Source of the DNA: Enterobacter soli ATCC BAA-2102
Lineage (GTDB): Bacteria > Pseudomonadota > Gammaproteobacteria > Enterobacterales > Enterobacteriaceae
DNA: 47,155 nucleotides
Assembly (NCBI RefSeq): GCF_001654845.1
Contig: NZ_LXES01000035.1
Location: 1-47,155 of the forward strand
Direction: 5' to 3'
Below the pieces are notes generated by a model. The model worked only from the letters and a program-made list of their open reading frames with translations, searched no databases and was not told the DNA's origin. This document shows, one piece after another, positions 7,421 through 17,543 of this stretch. Made by a program: the position numbers and the translations under genes. Numbering within the stretch: the first letter of the stretch is position 1; every line of letters begins with the position of its first letter.

Positions 7421-8986
7421 ATGCTCGACACTAATATGAAAACCCAGCTCAAGGCCTACCTTGAGAAACTGACTAAACCTGTTGAGCTGATTGCCACGCT
7501 GGATGACAGCGCTAAATCGGCGGAGATCAAGGAACTGCTGGCAGAGATCGCCGAACTGTCAGCAAAAGTGACCTTCAAAGAAGATAACAGCCTGGCAGTA
7601 CGTAAACCGTCTTTCCTGATAACTAACCCAGGTTCAGACCAGGGGCTGCGCTTTGCCGGTTCCCCACTGGGTCACGAATTTACCTCACTGGTGCTGGCAC
7701 TGCTGTGGACCGGTGGTCATCCGTCGAAAGAAGCGCAGGCGCTGCTGGAGCAGATCCGCGATATCGATGGTGATTTCGAATTTGAAACCTATTACTCGCT
7801 CTCTTGCCACAACTGCCCGGACGTAGTGCAGGCGTTGAACCTGATGTCGGTACTGAACCCGCGTATTAAGCACACGGCGATTGACGGCGGTACCTTCCAG
7901 AATGAAATCACCGATCGCAACGTGATGGGTGTTCCGGCGGTATATATGAATGGTCAGGAATTCGGCCAGGGCCGTATGACACTGACGGAAATCGTTGCCA
8001 AAGTGGATACCGGCGCAGAAAAACGTGCGGCAGACGAGCTGAACAAACGCGATGCTTACGATGTGCTGATTGTAGGTTCCGGCCCGGCGGGTGCAGCGGC
8101 GGCGGTTTACTCCGCACGTAAAGGTATTCGCACTGGTCTGATGGGCGAACGCTTTGGCGGCCAGGTGCTGGATACCGTGGATATCGAAAACTACATCTCC
8201 GTACCGAAAACCGAAGGCCAGAAACTGGCGGGCGCCCTGAAGGCACACGTCAGCGATTACGAAGTGGATGTGATCGATAGCCAGAGCGCTAGCAAGCTGG
8301 TTCCCGCGGCGGTTGAAGGCGGCTTACACCAGATTGAAACCGCCTCCGGCGCGGTGCTGAAAGCACGCAGTATTATCATTGCCACCGGCGCAAAATGGCG
8401 CAACATGAATGTGCCTGGCGAAGATCAGTATCGCACCAAAGGGGTGACCTACTGCCCGCACTGCGATGGCCCACTGTTTAAGGGGAAACGTGTTGCGGTC
8501 ATTGGCGGCGGTAACTCCGGCGTGGAAGCGGCAATCGACCTGGCGGGCATTGTTGAGCATGTAACGCTGCTGGAGTTTGCGCCAGAGATGAAAGCGGACC
8601 AGGTGCTTCAGGATAAAGTGCGCAGCCTGAAAAACGTCGACATCGTGCTGAATGCGCAGACCACAGAAGTGAAGGGCGATGGCAGCAAAGTGACGGGGCT
8701 GGAATACCGCGACCGCGTAAGTGGCGATGTGCATAACGTGGCGCTTTCGGGCATTTTTGTACAGATTGGCCTGCTGCCGAACACCACCTGGCTGGAAGGG
8801 GCAATTGAGCGTAACCGCATGGGTGAAATCATCATCGACGCAAAATGCGAAACCAGCGTGAAGGGCGTATTTGCGGCGGGCGACTGCACCACCGTACCGT
8901 ACAAACAGATTATCATCGCCACCGGTGAAGGCGCGAAAGCCTCTCTGAGCTCGTTTGATTATCTGATCCGTACGAAGACAGCATAA
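7421..8986 (+). CDS. ahpF: Alkyl hydroperoxide reductase subunit AhpF
   Basis: NADH:peroxiredoxin oxidoreductase (FAD flavoprotein) that re-reduces AhpC. Residues 1-~200 form the tandem thioredoxin-fold N-terminal domain with the CHNC redox centre (C129/C132). The thioredoxin-reductase-like part follows: FAD dinucleotide motif VGSGPAG (~218-224), active-site CPHC (C345/C348), the NAD(P)H motif [10 protein letters not shown], and the [12 protein letters not shown] motif near the C-terminus. The 521-residue length is the family standard. The ATG at 7421 follows GAGGGAAGAACA; the longer in-frame extension has no family support. It is the second gene of the ahpCF operon and ends 31 bases before a bidirectional terminator shared with uspG. 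Confidence 0.98.
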   Translation: MLDTNMKTQLKAYLEKLTKPVELIATLDDSAKSAEIKELLAEIAELSAKVTFKEDNSLAVRKPSFLITNPGSDQGLRFAGSPLGHEFTSLVLALLWTGGHPSKEAQALLEQIRDIDGDFEFETYYSLSCHNCPDVVQALNLMSVLNPRIKHTAIDGGTFQNEITDRNVMGVPAVYMNGQEFGQGRMTLTEIVAKVDTGAEKRAADELNKRDAYDVLIVGSGPAGAAAAVYSARKGIRTGLMGERFGGQVLDTVDIENYISVPKTEGQKLAGALKAHVSDYEVDVIDSQSASKLVPAAVEGGLHQIETASGAVLKARSIIIATGAKWRNMNVPGEDQYRTKGVTYCPHCDGPLFKGKRVAVIGGGNSGVEAAIDLAGIVEHVTLLEFAPEMKADQVLQDKVRSLKNVDIVLNAQTTEVKGDGSKVTGLEYRDRVSGDVHNVALSGIFVQIGLLPNTTWLEGAIERNRMGEIIIDAKCETSVKGVFAAGDCTTVPYKQIIIATGEGAKASLSSFDYLIRTKTA

Positions 8987-9017
8987 TAAAAGAAAGTAAG
9001 ACGACACCTGCAATACT

Positions 9018-9047
9018 AAAAGGCCACCGAAAGGTGGCCTTTTTTTA
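9018..9047. terminator. Bidirectional terminator shared by ahpF and uspG
   Basis: AAAGGCCACC, loop GAAA, GGTGGCCTTT followed by more T on the plus strand; the A-run on the other side gives a U-tract for the minus strand. The uspG stop codon lies within the T-run, so both convergent genes end on one hairpin. Confidence 0.9.
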
Positions 9048-9473
9048 TCTGACGACCAGCACCGGGATGTGGGTATGACGGATCACGCTGGAGGCATTCG
9101 AGCCCAGCAGGTGAGTGGTAATCGATGGATTTCGTGAGCCGATGACGACCATATCCGCTTTCAGTTCGTTCGCCAGCTCATTCACGGCATCACGCACGCT
9201 GCCAAATCTGACATGCGTTTTGATGCGGGCCGGATCGATGCTGAAATGCCCCACCATGGTTTGTAAACGCGTTTCGGCTTCATGTTGCAAATGCTCTTCG
9301 AAACGCCGCACATCGGCAGCAAAGCGATGCAGACTCAGGCTGGCGGACCCCGGTAAAACATGTAAAAGATGAATAACTCCGTTCTGCTGCGCAAGGAACT
9401 CGGCGTGGCGTACGGCCTTATCGCTTAGCTCCATCTCAAAAACATCAACTGGCATTATGATTCTCTGATACAT
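9045..9473 (-). CDS. uspG: Universal stress protein UspG
   Basis: UspA-superfamily, UspFG-type, ATP-binding stress protein of 142 residues. The N-terminal strand [13 protein letters not shown] ends in the conserved acidic residue. The C-terminal GSRNPS ... [10 protein letters not shown] segment is the G-2x-G-9x-G-S nucleotide-binding motif. The ATG at 9473 is preceded by AAGGAG at good spacing; 15 further in-frame codons upstream lack support. The stop codon sits in the T-run of the ahpF terminator. The exact cellular role of UspG is poorly defined; it is reported as adenylated and autophosphorylated, and linked to adhesion and stress responses (family knowledge). Confidence 0.95.
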   Translation of the reverse strand: MYQRIIMPVDVFEMELSDKAVRHAEFLAQQNGVIHLLHVLPGSASLSLHRFAADVRRFEEHLQHEAETRLQTMVGHFSIDPARIKTHVRFGSVRDAVNELANELKADMVVIGSRNPSITTHLLGSNASSVIRHTHIPVLVVR

Positions 9474-9603
9474 ACCCGTTTCTCCTTGTTTATAAACGCT
9501 AAAACCATTCAAGCACAAAATAATAGTGGTTTCTGATAGCTGTCTGGCACTTTTTCATGCCATATATTTATTTACTGTTTGAGAGGTTAAGCAGAAAGAG
9601 GGG

Positions 9604-9693
9604 TTACCAGTGACGTTCAAGATAAAGCACGGCCATGACGATAATCGCCAATAAAAACAGGAAAAACAGTACGATAGCCAGTTCTTCGAGCAT
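9604..9693 (-). CDS. Candidate 29-residue membrane peptide
   Basis: A short ORF, MLEELAIVLF ... LYLERHW, encodes one hydrophobic helix (residues 5-24, rich in I, L, F, V and A) flanked by an acidic N-terminus (EE) and a basic/aromatic C-terminus (ERHW), the composition of known enterobacterial single-span small proteins. GGGGACGG seven to ten bases upstream is a fair ribosome-binding site. The frame stays open further upstream but the extension looks non-coding. It lies after the rnk terminator and so would need its own promoter. In K-12, ybdR occupies the uspG-rnk interval. I do not recognise this peptide; it could be a chance hydrophobic ORF. Confidence 0.45.
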   Translation of the reverse strand: MLEELAIVLFFLFLLAIIVMAVLYLERHW

Positions 9694-9772
9694 GACCGTC
9701 CCCGCGGCACCAAAACAGATTAAGCGTGGATTAAGGGGGTTTTGCACGATATAAGACAAATGGGTGAATTTC

Positions 9773-9797
9773 GGAAAGAGGATGCGCGGGCATCCTC
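9773..9797 (-). terminator. rnk terminator
   Basis: Downstream of the rnk stop on the minus strand, GAGGATGC and GCATCCTC form a perfect 8-bp stem with a 4-base loop (9778-9797), followed by TTTCC. The U-tract is short. Confidence 0.6.
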
Positions 9798-9831
9798 CGG
9801 GCAAAGCGGTGAGTCGCTTGTTCAGAAGGGA

Positions 9832-10242
9832 TTAACGAAGGTAATCGCCGGCCGCTTCTGGCTGGTAAAGCAGTTCGAGCACTTCAAGATGCGCAGAAGT
9901 ACCGCCAGGTAACTCCCAGTGGATGGTGTCGCCGGTACGCAAACCAATTAACGCGGCACCCACAGGAGCCAGAACAGAAAGCTGTGTGCTGCTGTCGGTC
10001 ATTTGCGCCGGGTAAACCAGGGTGCGGGTGCGCTCTTCACCGGTGGTCAGGTCGCGGAATTTCACCTGGCTGTTCATCGTCACCACGTTATGTGGCATCG
10101 ACTCAGGCGTACACATTTGCGCCCGATCCAGCTCCGCATTGAGCGCATCGGCAATCGGCAATGCTGCAAATTCTGGCTTCTCAAGAAGCCTGTCGATACG
10201 TTCTGCGTCGAGTTCATTAATGATAATAGTGGGTCTGGACAT
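9832..10242 (-). CDS. rnk: Nucleoside diphosphate kinase regulator Rnk
   Basis: GreA/GreB-related protein of 136 residues: a short N-terminal coiled-coil (residues ~8-45) and a C-terminal FKBP-like domain, with [23 protein letters not shown] as the conserved Gre C-terminal signature split across residues ~90-115. It binds RNA polymerase at the secondary channel but lacks Gre cleavage activity; genetically it influences nucleoside diphosphate kinase and alginate production in Pseudomonas (family knowledge). The ATG at 10242 follows GGAG with six-base spacing. It is preceded by a leader with a premature terminator typical of rnk genes. Confidence 0.96.
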   Translation of the reverse strand: MSRPTIIINELDAERIDRLLEKPEFAALPIADALNAELDRAQMCTPESMPHNVVTMNSQVKFRDLTTGEERTRTLVYPAQMTDSSTQLSVLAPVGAALIGLRTGDTIHWELPGGTSAHLEVLELLYQPEAAGDYLR

Positions 10243-10287
10243 TTATTACTCCATGTCGTTAATGCTGCGCGTAACGCAGAAACCAAT

Positions 10288-10326
10288 CCAAAAGAAAACC
10301 CTCGCCGTCTGGCAGCGAGGGTTTAA
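10288..10326 (-). promoter_or_regulatory. rnk leader with premature terminator
   Basis: Upstream of rnk on the minus strand, AAACCCTCGC and GCGAGGGTTT (10315-10324 and 10296-10305 in plus coordinates) form a 10-bp stem with a 9-base loop, followed by TTCTTTT. A terminator lying within the 5' untranslated region ahead of rnk matches the known rnk_leader attenuator class; its effector is not known. Confidence 0.75.
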
Positions 10327-10495
10327 CTCTCCCGATGATACTCACTGAGCACGCAAGTTTGAAGTGATGAAGGTCACATTCATCGGTCATATGAATTTTT
10401 GGCGAAAAACGTGATCACTCGCAAATTTGCATTATCCTTTTTAAGCGCCCTTATCAGGCGACTATCCGTATTCAGTGTTCCGTTGAGGAGATCTC

Positions 10496-11326
10496 ATGAG
10501 CGATTACGACAAACTTACCTTGAAAGACGGCAGTTATTTGCATTTTAAAGACTGGGGCAGTGGGCAACCCATTGTGTTCAGTCACGGCTGGCCGCTGACG
10601 GCTGATGCCTTTGAAGATCAAATGTTGTTTCTGGGGTCAAAAGGATTTCGTGTGATTGCGCATGACCGGCGTGGGCATGGCCGTTCGGCACAGCCCTGGG
10701 ACGGGCATAATATGGATCAATACGCTGACGACCTGGCTGAACTGACGGCGCATCTTAATCTTAAAGATGCGGTGCATGTGGGTCATTCAACAGGCGGTGG
10801 GGAAGTGGCGCGTTATATTGGCCGCCATGGTACGCAGCGTGTCGCGAAAGCCGTGCTGATAGGCGCGGTTACGCCGATTATGATCAAAACCGATTTCAAC
10901 CCAAATGGGGTGCCGAAAGAGGTGTTTGATGGTATTCGGGAAGGCGTGGTTAACGATCGTGCGGCATTCTTCTACGAGCTAACCGCTGCCTTTTACGGTT
11001 ATAACCGCCCGGGCGCGAAAGAGTCAAAAGCGGTACGTGAAAGCTTTGTGGAGCAGGGACTTCAGGGCTCAATTAAAGCACTGTATGACTGTATCAAAGC
11101 TTTCTCGGAAACCGACCTGCGCGGCGATCTGAAAAAGATGACCATCCCGACGCTTGTGATCCACGGTGATGACGATCAAATCGTACCGATCGATACCTGT
11201 GGCCGCGTGGCGGCGGAGATCCTGCCAGACGCGCAGCTTAAGGTTTATGCGGGCGGCTCGCACGGCATCTGCACCACGCATAAGCACCAGATTAACGACG
11301 ATTTGCTGAAATTTATTCAGTCTTAA
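10496..11326 (+). CDS. Alpha/beta hydrolase, non-heme chloroperoxidase/esterase type
   Basis: Serine hydrolase of 276 residues in the cofactor-free haloperoxidase/arylesterase group. The triad is visible: S98 in the nucleophile elbow GHSTGG, D227 in HGDDDQIVP, and H256 in AGGSHG. The HGWPLTADAFEDQM oxyanion segment and AHDRRGHGRS are also characteristic. The natural substrate cannot be told from sequence; family members hydrolyse aryl esters or lactones and show perhydrolase activity. GAGGAG lies just ahead of the ATG. It is followed after 89 bases by a flavin reductase on the same strand, suggesting a small detoxification or aromatic/ester-degrading unit. Confidence 0.88.
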   Translation: MSDYDKLTLKDGSYLHFKDWGSGQPIVFSHGWPLTADAFEDQMLFLGSKGFRVIAHDRRGHGRSAQPWDGHNMDQYADDLAELTAHLNLKDAVHVGHSTGGGEVARYIGRHGTQRVAKAVLIGAVTPIMIKTDFNPNGVPKEVFDGIREGVVNDRAAFFYELTAAFYGYNRPGAKESKAVRESFVEQGLQGSIKALYDCIKAFSETDLRGDLKKMTIPTLVIHGDDDQIVPIDTCGRVAAEILPDAQLKVYAGGSHGICTTHKHQINDDLLKFIQS

Positions 11327-11415
11327 TTTCTGGCGGATTGCGTTACGCTGAGTGTCCTGAAACAGGGCAATGAGCGAAGCGTAATTCGTGTCTGCCCCAC
11401 CAATGAGAGAGCAAC

Positions 11416-12036
11416 ATGTATTTCTACCAACCTTCTCAGGGGCACGGCCTGCCGCATGACCCGTTGAACGCCATTATCGGCCCACGCCCGATTGGCTGGA
11501 TCTCCTCTTGCAGTAAAGAGGGGCAACTGAATCTCGCGCCTTATAGCTTCTTTAACTGCTTTAACTATCGTCCGCCGATTATTGGATTTTCCAGCAATGG
11601 CTGGAAAGACAGCGTTCGAAATATTACTGAAACCGGCGAGTTTGTCTGGAACCTGGCAACGCGTGACCTGGCCGAGGCGATGAATGAAACGTCTGCCACG
11701 CTTCCCCACGGCGAAGATGAATTTACCTTTGCAGGATTAACCCCCGTTGCCAGCCAGCTGGTGAATGCGCCACGTGTGGCGGAAAGCCCGGTGAATTTTG
11801 AGTGTCGCCTGTCGCAGTGCATTCAGCTGACGGGAGCCGATGGCACGCCGGTGGACACCTGGCTGGTGTTGGGAGAGGTAGTCGGTATTCATATTGCCGA
11901 AACGCTGCTGGAAGAGGGCATTTACCAGACTGCGAAGGCGCAACCGATTCTGCGTGCGGGCGGACCGACGGCTTACTATTCCATAAGTGACAGCCACCGC
12001 TTTGACCTGGTGCGCCCTGATGCACGCAGGGGATAA
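11416..12036 (+). CDS. Flavin reductase-like (DIM6/NTAB family) FMN-binding protein
   Basis: A 206-residue protein with the split-barrel flavin-reductase fold: PRPIGWISSCSKEGQLNLAPYSFFN near residues 23-47 is the FMN-phosphate loop of this family, and FECRLSQCIQL (~127-137) the following barrel strand. It probably binds FMN and either supplies reduced flavin or acts as a reductase on its own; no partner monooxygenase is nearby. It is transcribed with the upstream hydrolase (89-base gap), and the AraC gene begins two bases after its stop, so all three may be one operon. Confidence 0.85.
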   Translation: MYFYQPSQGHGLPHDPLNAIIGPRPIGWISSCSKEGQLNLAPYSFFNCFNYRPPIIGFSSNGWKDSVRNITETGEFVWNLATRDLAEAMNETSATLPHGEDEFTFAGLTPVASQLVNAPRVAESPVNFECRLSQCIQLTGADGTPVDTWLVLGEVVGIHIAETLLEEGIYQTAKAQPILRAGGPTAYYSISDSHRFDLVRPDARRG

Positions 12037-12037
12037 G

Positions 12038-12883
12038 ATGCCTGATAGCCGGCTTCCCGCCGATCAGCAGTTTTTTGCCGACCTGCTTAGCGGGCTGGTG
12101 CTGAACCCGCAGCAACTGGGACGTGTCTGGTTTGCGCACTCACCCGCTTCAGCCCCGGCCGGGAGTTTCCGTCTCGAATGGCCGCGGCTCGACGTGGTGC
12201 TGCGTGGTGTTTATGGCAATCCTCTGATCCCTGAGCAAAAAGCGATTCGTCAGGGAGAGATGCTGTTTATTCCTTCTCAGGCGGTAAACATGCCGCTGTT
12301 TGAAAAGCCGGTTATGCTGTTGAGCATTGTTTTTGCACCTTCCTGGCTGGGGCTGGCGTTTCAGGCTCCCCACAATGAACAGCCGCAGCGGAAAGTTGAG
12401 CTCCCTTATCCTGAAAAAGGCGAGTGTGCGGCTATGCTGATGGCGCTCACGTATCTGAGCGCGTCACCACAGGATCAGGACATTATTCAGCCTCTGGTGC
12501 TCAGCCTGCTTCACTGGTGTCGTAAAGCCGTCTCTTCACGTTCTGAGTCTGGGCTCTCGCGGGGCGATTTTCTTTATCAGAGTATTTGTAACTGGCTGCA
12601 AGATAACTATGCAGAAGTGGTTTCGCGCGAAAGCGTTGCGGCGTTGTTTAACATTTCCCCTAACCATTTGTCGCGCTTGTTTTCACAGCAGGGGACGATG
12701 AGTTTTGTCGATTACGTTCGCTGGGTACGAATGGGGAAAGCGCGCACCATCCTGCAAAAATACCATCTGCCGGTAAGCGAGGTGGCGAAGCGCTGCGGTT
12801 ATCCTGACAGCGACTATTTTTCCCGGCTGTTCCGACGTCAGTTTGGACTGACGCCGGGGGAGTATCGCGCGCGTTTTCAGTAG
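12038..12883 (+). CDS. AraC-family regulator next to the fry cluster (YpdC-like position)
   Basis: A 281-residue transcription factor with an N-terminal cupin-type sensing half and a C-terminal double HTH (residues ~185-281). The second HTH has the family signature: EVAKRCGYPDSDYFSRLFRR, then FGLTPGEYR. The ATG at 12038 is preceded by AGGGGA and lies two bases after the flavin-reductase stop, so the longer in-frame start at 11987 is rejected. It converges on fryA with a 3-base gap. In E. coli an AraC-type gene, ypdC, holds the same position and orientation relative to fryA, so this is probably its counterpart; that is inferred from context. Confidence 0.85.
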   Translation: MPDSRLPADQQFFADLLSGLVLNPQQLGRVWFAHSPASAPAGSFRLEWPRLDVVLRGVYGNPLIPEQKAIRQGEMLFIPSQAVNMPLFEKPVMLLSIVFAPSWLGLAFQAPHNEQPQRKVELPYPEKGECAAMLMALTYLSASPQDQDIIQPLVLSLLHWCRKAVSSRSESGLSRGDFLYQSICNWLQDNYAEVVSRESVAALFNISPNHLSRLFSQQGTMSFVDYVRWVRMGKARTILQKYHLPVSEVAKRCGYPDSDYFSRLFRRQFGLTPGEYRARFQ

Positions 12884-12886
12884 CGG

Positions 12887-15382
12887 TCAGAAGCTGATTT
12901 CGGCGTTCAGCAATTCCAGGAGGCTATGCGGTGAATCCGCTGCGAACAGCGCCTCACGAAATGCTTTATTGACCAGCTTACGTGCCAGTTGGGAGAAGAC
13001 TTTGACGTGGTTAATCCCTTCCTGGGTACCGAGCGTCAGCATGATAACCAGCCCGACGTCACCCATATCTGACTCCCAGTCAATCGGCTTTTCCAGACGA
13101 GCGATGCTAATGCTGGAGTGGCGGATCCACTGAGACTTGGTGTGCGGAATGGCTACCCCAAACCCGACGGCCGTCGTAACAATCTCTTCGCGCTGCCAGA
13201 GATCTTCCTCCAGCTCCAGCGGGTTTTCGGTGCGTCCCTGAATAGCCAGATTGCCGCACAGGAACTGGAGCACCTGCTCTTTTGAGGTGAGCGGCTCGTT
13301 GAATACGATAGTCTCCAGCGCCAGTAACGGGCGCGAGGGTTCTTCCGGGGTAAAATCACCCAATAACGTTTCGATTTCCTCTGCACTGCGACATTCACAG
13401 GCTTTCTCTGCGAGCTCCCGGCAGGCATTGTTCTCAAGCACGCGAAGCTGTGCTTTTACCGCCGGAATACGGGGCCCGCTCATACTGAACTCATCAATGC
13501 CCAGCCCCAGAAGAAGAGGAAGATAACGGCGTTCGCCGCCAAGCTCGCCGCATATCCCGACCCATTTTCCATGGCGATGTGCTGCGGTGACAATCTGGCG
13601 CACCATGCGTAAAAACGATGGGGTAATCGGATTATAGAGCGGGGAAACCCGCGGGTTGTTGCGATCGACCGCGTAAAGATACTGGGTCATATCGTTTGAA
13701 CCAATGCTGAAAAAATCGACCTCCTCGCAGAAGTGGTCGATGATAAAACAGACGGACGGCACTTCGACCATAATCCCCAACGGCAGGTGTGAGGTATGCC
13801 GTAGCCCTTGCGATACAAGCTCCTCACGGACTTTTTGCAACTCTTGTTTAACCCACAAAATTTGATCAAGGCTGTGCACCATTGGGATCATTAACAATGC
13901 ATTGCCGCTGGCACCTGCGCGTAAAATAGCGCGAAGCTGAGTGCGAAACAGATGAGCAAACTCCGGATAAATGCGTACCGCGCGATAGCCGAGGAATGGA
14001 TTCTCTTCCTGCGGAATATTGAGATACGGGATCTGCTTATCGCCGCCAATATCCATGGTGCGGAAGATGACCGGGTTACCCACCGCCGAGAGCAACACCT
14101 GCTGGTAGGCTTCAAATTGTTCCTGCTCGTCCGGAGCTTTATCGCGATCCATATAGAGCATTTCAGTACGAAACAGGCCAACACCCTGCGCACCGCAGGC
14201 AAATGCGCCGGGTGCTTCCAGGGCACTGCCGATATTCGCCGCGATATCTACCGGAACGTTATCCCGGGTAAGGGCTGGCAGCCCGGCATCTTTGATTTGC
14301 TGCTGGTGGCGAATGTCGGCAAGGCGTTGCGCTACGCTGTAGTAGTGATGAACGGCCTCGTTGGGCTCCATTATCAGTACGCTACAGATCCCGTCCAGAA
14401 TCACCGGTTTTCCTGTAAAGGGTTCCAGCGAGGCCACCGTCATGCCGCTCAGCACTGGAATCGAGGCGGCGCGGGCGAGAATTAAGGTGTGCGAGGTACG
14501 GCCCGTTTTTTCCAGTACCATCCCTTTCAGGTATCGGGTATCGAGGCTTAAAAACTGGCTGGGAGTTAAATCTTCTGCCACCAGAATGGTGGGCTCGTTC
14601 ATGATAAAGGCAGATGCAGACTGAAGTTCAGGCCAGGTGATGCTCAGCAGTTGTTCAGTAATGTCGCGGATATCACTGACGCGCTCGCGAAGATAGTCGC
14701 TTGCCGAGAGCGAAAGCTTATTGCAGATCTGCTCCATGTTACGAATGATCGCCTCTGCAAGGCTCAGGCGTTCTTCATTCATCAGACGGCGGATGTTGCC
14801 ACCGAACTCGTCATCCTGAATCAGCGACAGATGGGCGCTGATTATTGTTTTACTTTCGCCGCCCAGCTCGCGCAGGCGCAGGTTGAGCTGTTCTGCAAGC
14901 GTGGCCAGGCTGTGTTCCAGGCGCGTAATATCTTCCGGGGATGCCGGGTTCTGGCGATAACGTTGCAGGTTATCGCTCTGCCAGCCCCGCAATGTACCGG
15001 TGCCAATACCGCTGGCCAGCGTGATGGCGTGCTGAAGCTGCGGGTTAAGTCGCACGAGTGAGCGGGGAAGGGGATGCGCAACGTGCGGCGCATCGCCAGA
15101 TGGGATACTGTCGCTGTCGATAAATGCCGAATTGACGTACAGCTCAAGCGCGCGTCTTGCCTGCTCTTCGTCGCTACCGCTGATTTCCAGCACGCAGCTG
15201 TCGTTAAACAAGGTACCTGTACTGATCAACGCCAGCGAACTTTTGCCATCGGCGTGGGTGTTGAGTCGTTTATTGATAAACCGTATATCGCTGCGCCACG
15301 CGCTGCACTGCTCTTTTAACGCCCAGGCCGGACGGGCGTGCAGGCCGTTAGGGAGTGGGCAGAAAAACTCAATCGAAAGCAT
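12887..15382 (-). CDS. fryA: Multiphosphoryl transfer protein FryA (HPr-EI-EIIA)
   Basis: Three PTS modules in one chain of 831 residues, the length of E. coli FryA. HPr-like domain, residues 1-~90, with phospho-His H15 in NGLHARPA. Enzyme I, ~110-665, with H298 in GRTSHTLILARA, the DIGGDKQIPY strand, and the active-site cysteine C611 in GICGELGG. Fructose-type EIIA, ~685-831, with H747 in VAIPHTK. All phosphorylation sites are intact, so FryA could move phosphate from PEP to FryB without the general PtsH/PtsI. It is the last gene of the fryB-fryC-ypdF-ypdE-fryA order and starts 22 bases after ypdE. The sugar substrate of the Fry system is unknown. Confidence 0.94.
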   Translation of the reverse strand: MLSIEFFCPLPNGLHARPAWALKEQCSAWRSDIRFINKRLNTHADGKSSLALISTGTLFNDSCVLEISGSDEEQARRALELYVNSAFIDSDSIPSGDAPHVAHPLPRSLVRLNPQLQHAITLASGIGTGTLRGWQSDNLQRYRQNPASPEDITRLEHSLATLAEQLNLRLRELGGESKTIISAHLSLIQDDEFGGNIRRLMNEERLSLAEAIIRNMEQICNKLSLSASDYLRERVSDIRDITEQLLSITWPELQSASAFIMNEPTILVAEDLTPSQFLSLDTRYLKGMVLEKTGRTSHTLILARAASIPVLSGMTVASLEPFTGKPVILDGICSVLIMEPNEAVHHYYSVAQRLADIRHQQQIKDAGLPALTRDNVPVDIAANIGSALEAPGAFACGAQGVGLFRTEMLYMDRDKAPDEQEQFEAYQQVLLSAVGNPVIFRTMDIGGDKQIPYLNIPQEENPFLGYRAVRIYPEFAHLFRTQLRAILRAGASGNALLMIPMVHSLDQILWVKQELQKVREELVSQGLRHTSHLPLGIMVEVPSVCFIIDHFCEEVDFFSIGSNDMTQYLYAVDRNNPRVSPLYNPITPSFLRMVRQIVTAAHRHGKWVGICGELGGERRYLPLLLGLGIDEFSMSGPRIPAVKAQLRVLENNACRELAEKACECRSAEEIETLLGDFTPEEPSRPLLALETIVFNEPLTSKEQVLQFLCGNLAIQGRTENPLELEEDLWQREEIVTTAVGFGVAIPHTKSQWIRHSSISIARLEKPIDWESDMGDVGLVIMLTLGTQEGINHVKVFSQLARKLVNKAFREALFAADSPHSLLELLNAEISF

Positions 15383-15404
15383 ACTTCCTCCTGACTGCGT
15401 GAGA

Positions 15405-16445
15405 TCAGCATCTGAAATCCGTCAGATGAGCCACGGTCTCACGGTTCATACATGCCGCCAGCGCGACAAGCAATTGATGGGTACGGTCAATGTCTGTTTC
15501 ATCGGCAATGGATGCCGCGCAATGTCCATGTCGGGTCGGGGGGCCCAGCACCACGGTTGGCACGCCTGTGCCGGACAGGTGTACCGCACCGCCGTCGGTT
15601 CCGCCGTTGCTGAACATATCTTTTTGCAACGGGATCCCTAAGGGACGCGCCACCTTTTCAATGAACGCCGTCAGTTTTGGCGGCGCAATAAGCGTCTTGT
15701 CATACAGCACCAGCATCGGCCCTGCGCCAATCTGGCGGTGATTTGCGTTGCCATAATCGAAGTTTTTTGACCAGCAGGCGGTATCGAGCACCAGCGCGAT
15801 ATCGGGATGAACGGCCCGGGTAGCAGTCTGCCCGCCGCGCAAGCCCACCTCCTCACTGGAACTTGCTACCAGCCAGAGCTCACAGTCGAGCGGGGCCCGG
15901 TGCAGTTCGCGCAGAAGAGTCATTAACAAGTAACAGCCCAGACGGTCATCGAAGGCTTTGCCCATCACCCGGTTGTGGGGGAGGAGGTGAAAAGGCGTAT
16001 CAAAGGTGACTGAGTCGCCGGCATCAATACCACAGGCAAATACCTCTTCCGCGGAGGTTGCGCCAATATCGACGCGCAGGTTTTCGACCGAACTGCCTTT
16101 CACATCCCCATCCAGCAGTCCGGGGATTTTGACGCCAGCGCGCGTGGTGATCCGTACCGGCTGAAGTGTGCGCGCCATCATGCGCACATTGCCAATGGGC
16201 AGGACATCGATAGCCCCTTCCCGGGATATACTGCGCACCATAAAACCGACTTCATCCATATGGGCGCAAATCATCACCTTCGGTCCGTTGCTCTGGTTAA
16301 CGCGAATCAGGACAGAACCCAGGCCGTCAAACTGCACCTCTTTGTGGTACTTATGCGCTTGTGCGATCAGGATGTTGCGCACCTCCTGCTCTGAGGCGGC
16401 AATGGCATCGGCTTCGCTCAATGCGCGTAGCAATTCTCTGTCCAT
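15405..16445 (-). CDS. ypdE: M42-family aminopeptidase YpdE
   Basis: Cytosolic co-catalytic metallopeptidase of the M42 (tetrahedral aminopeptidase/glutamyl aminopeptidase) family, 346 residues. Metal and catalytic residues are visible: H62 and D64 in AHMDEVGF, D166/D167 in KAFDDRLG, E198/E199 in SSSEEVG, and a terminal His in RHGHCA. E. coli YpdE removes N-terminal residues after YpdF has acted (family knowledge). Its ATG overlaps the ypdF stop by one base (TGATG), so the two peptidases are translated together inside the PTS cluster, hinting at a peptide or amino-sugar-peptide substrate. Confidence 0.93.
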   Translation of the reverse strand: MDRELLRALSEADAIAASEQEVRNILIAQAHKYHKEVQFDGLGSVLIRVNQSNGPKVMICAHMDEVGFMVRSISREGAIDVLPIGNVRMMARTLQPVRITTRAGVKIPGLLDGDVKGSSVENLRVDIGATSAEEVFACGIDAGDSVTFDTPFHLLPHNRVMGKAFDDRLGCYLLMTLLRELHRAPLDCELWLVASSSEEVGLRGGQTATRAVHPDIALVLDTACWSKNFDYGNANHRQIGAGPMLVLYDKTLIAPPKLTAFIEKVARPLGIPLQKDMFSNGGTDGGAVHLSGTGVPTVVLGPPTRHGHCAASIADETDIDRTHQLLVALAACMNRETVAHLTDFRC

Positions 16446-17530
16446 CAGTGTTCCCCCGTCAGCATCAGTGTTTTGTCCATGGTGTAGAGCACCTCTGCGC
16501 CCGTTTCGGTCACCAGTACTACATCCTCAATGCGTACACCGCCAAGCCCTTCAAGATAGATGCCGGGTTCGACGGTCAGCAACATGCCGGGCCGCAGGAG
16601 TGTGATATCGGTTGGGGAGAAGCGCGGGTTTTCATGGACATCTATGCCGATGGCGTGCCCGGTATTGTGACCAAACTGCGGGCCATAACCGGCGCGCTCG
16701 ATGACCGAGCGTGCCGCGCTATCAATCTGATAGCAGGGAACTCCCGGGCGAATCGCATGAATGGCGGCGAGTTGCGCCTCCAGCACGGTCTGGTAGAGGG
16801 CATACAGCGGATGATCCTCTGGACTCTGGTTTAGACCGGCGACAAGGAACGTCCTCGTCATATCCGAGCAATATCCCTGGTGTTGGGCGCCAAAATCGAG
16901 GGTGACAAACTCTCCGGCCATCAGTACTTTGTCCGACGCTTTCCCGTGCGGTAACGCGCTGCGTGCCCCGCTGGCAACGATGGTGTCGAAAGAGGGTTTA
17001 TCCGCCCCCTGTTGTTTCATAAACCACTCCAGCTCGGCGGCAACGTCGCGCTCGCGCATTCCCGGCTGGATAAAGCGCCGGATATGTTGCGCGGCGCTGT
17101 CGGCAATCCGGCACGCCGCACGGATATGCGTGATTTCTTCCGCGCTTTTTATTTGCCGCAGATCGTCGAGGGAGATACTGCAAAGCGTCGCATTAAGCGC
17201 ATCTCGCCACTGGCAGCCCGTGTGCCAGCTGACGTGATCGCCTTCGAAGCCGATTCTGGCGAGGTGTTCATCAGCAATAAGACGATTTATCGTGATGCTA
17301 AACGGGTTAGCGGCATCGATCAGATGCATCTGGTAGCCCGCCGTACGCGATGCGATATCGTTGTAGTAGCGAAAATCCGTAAGGATATGCGCACTCGTTC
17401 GCGTTACCAGCACGTAACCTGACCCGGTTGAAATGCCCAGATGAGGCTGTTTGTTCTGACGCGAGGAGATCAGCACGCCATCCAGTTTTTCTGCTGCCAG
17501 CCAGTCGCGAAGCCTTGTCAGTAAATCCAT
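16445..17530 (-). CDS. ypdF: M24-family aminopeptidase YpdF
   Basis: Creatinase/Xaa-Pro dipeptidase-like metallopeptidase of 361 residues. The C-terminal pita-bread domain carries the dimetal ligands in [19 protein letters not shown] (two Asp), [14 protein letters not shown] (His), VEPGIY (Glu) and VRIEDV (Glu). The N-terminal ~120 residues are the usual creatinase-type domain. E. coli YpdF acts as a methionyl/Xaa-Pro aminopeptidase on certain N-termini (family knowledge). It lies 13 bases after fryC and overlaps ypdE, so it is fully embedded in the PTS operon. Confidence 0.93.
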   Translation of the reverse strand: MDLLTRLRDWLAAEKLDGVLISSRQNKQPHLGISTGSGYVLVTRTSAHILTDFRYYNDIASRTAGYQMHLIDAANPFSITINRLIADEHLARIGFEGDHVSWHTGCQWRDALNATLCSISLDDLRQIKSAEEITHIRAACRIADSAAQHIRRFIQPGMRERDVAAELEWFMKQQGADKPSFDTIVASGARSALPHGKASDKVLMAGEFVTLDFGAQHQGYCSDMTRTFLVAGLNQSPEDHPLYALYQTVLEAQLAAIHAIRPGVPCYQIDSAARSVIERAGYGPQFGHNTGHAIGIDVHENPRFSPTDITLLRPGMLLTVEPGIYLEGLGGVRIEDVVLVTETGAEVLYTMDKTLMLTGEH

Positions 17531-17543
17531 CTCGTTAACTCCG

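Noticed and set aside
8324..9013. 229-codon antisense frame opposite ahpF
   Set aside because: Entirely antisense to a conserved enzyme; no start signal and no recognisable domain.
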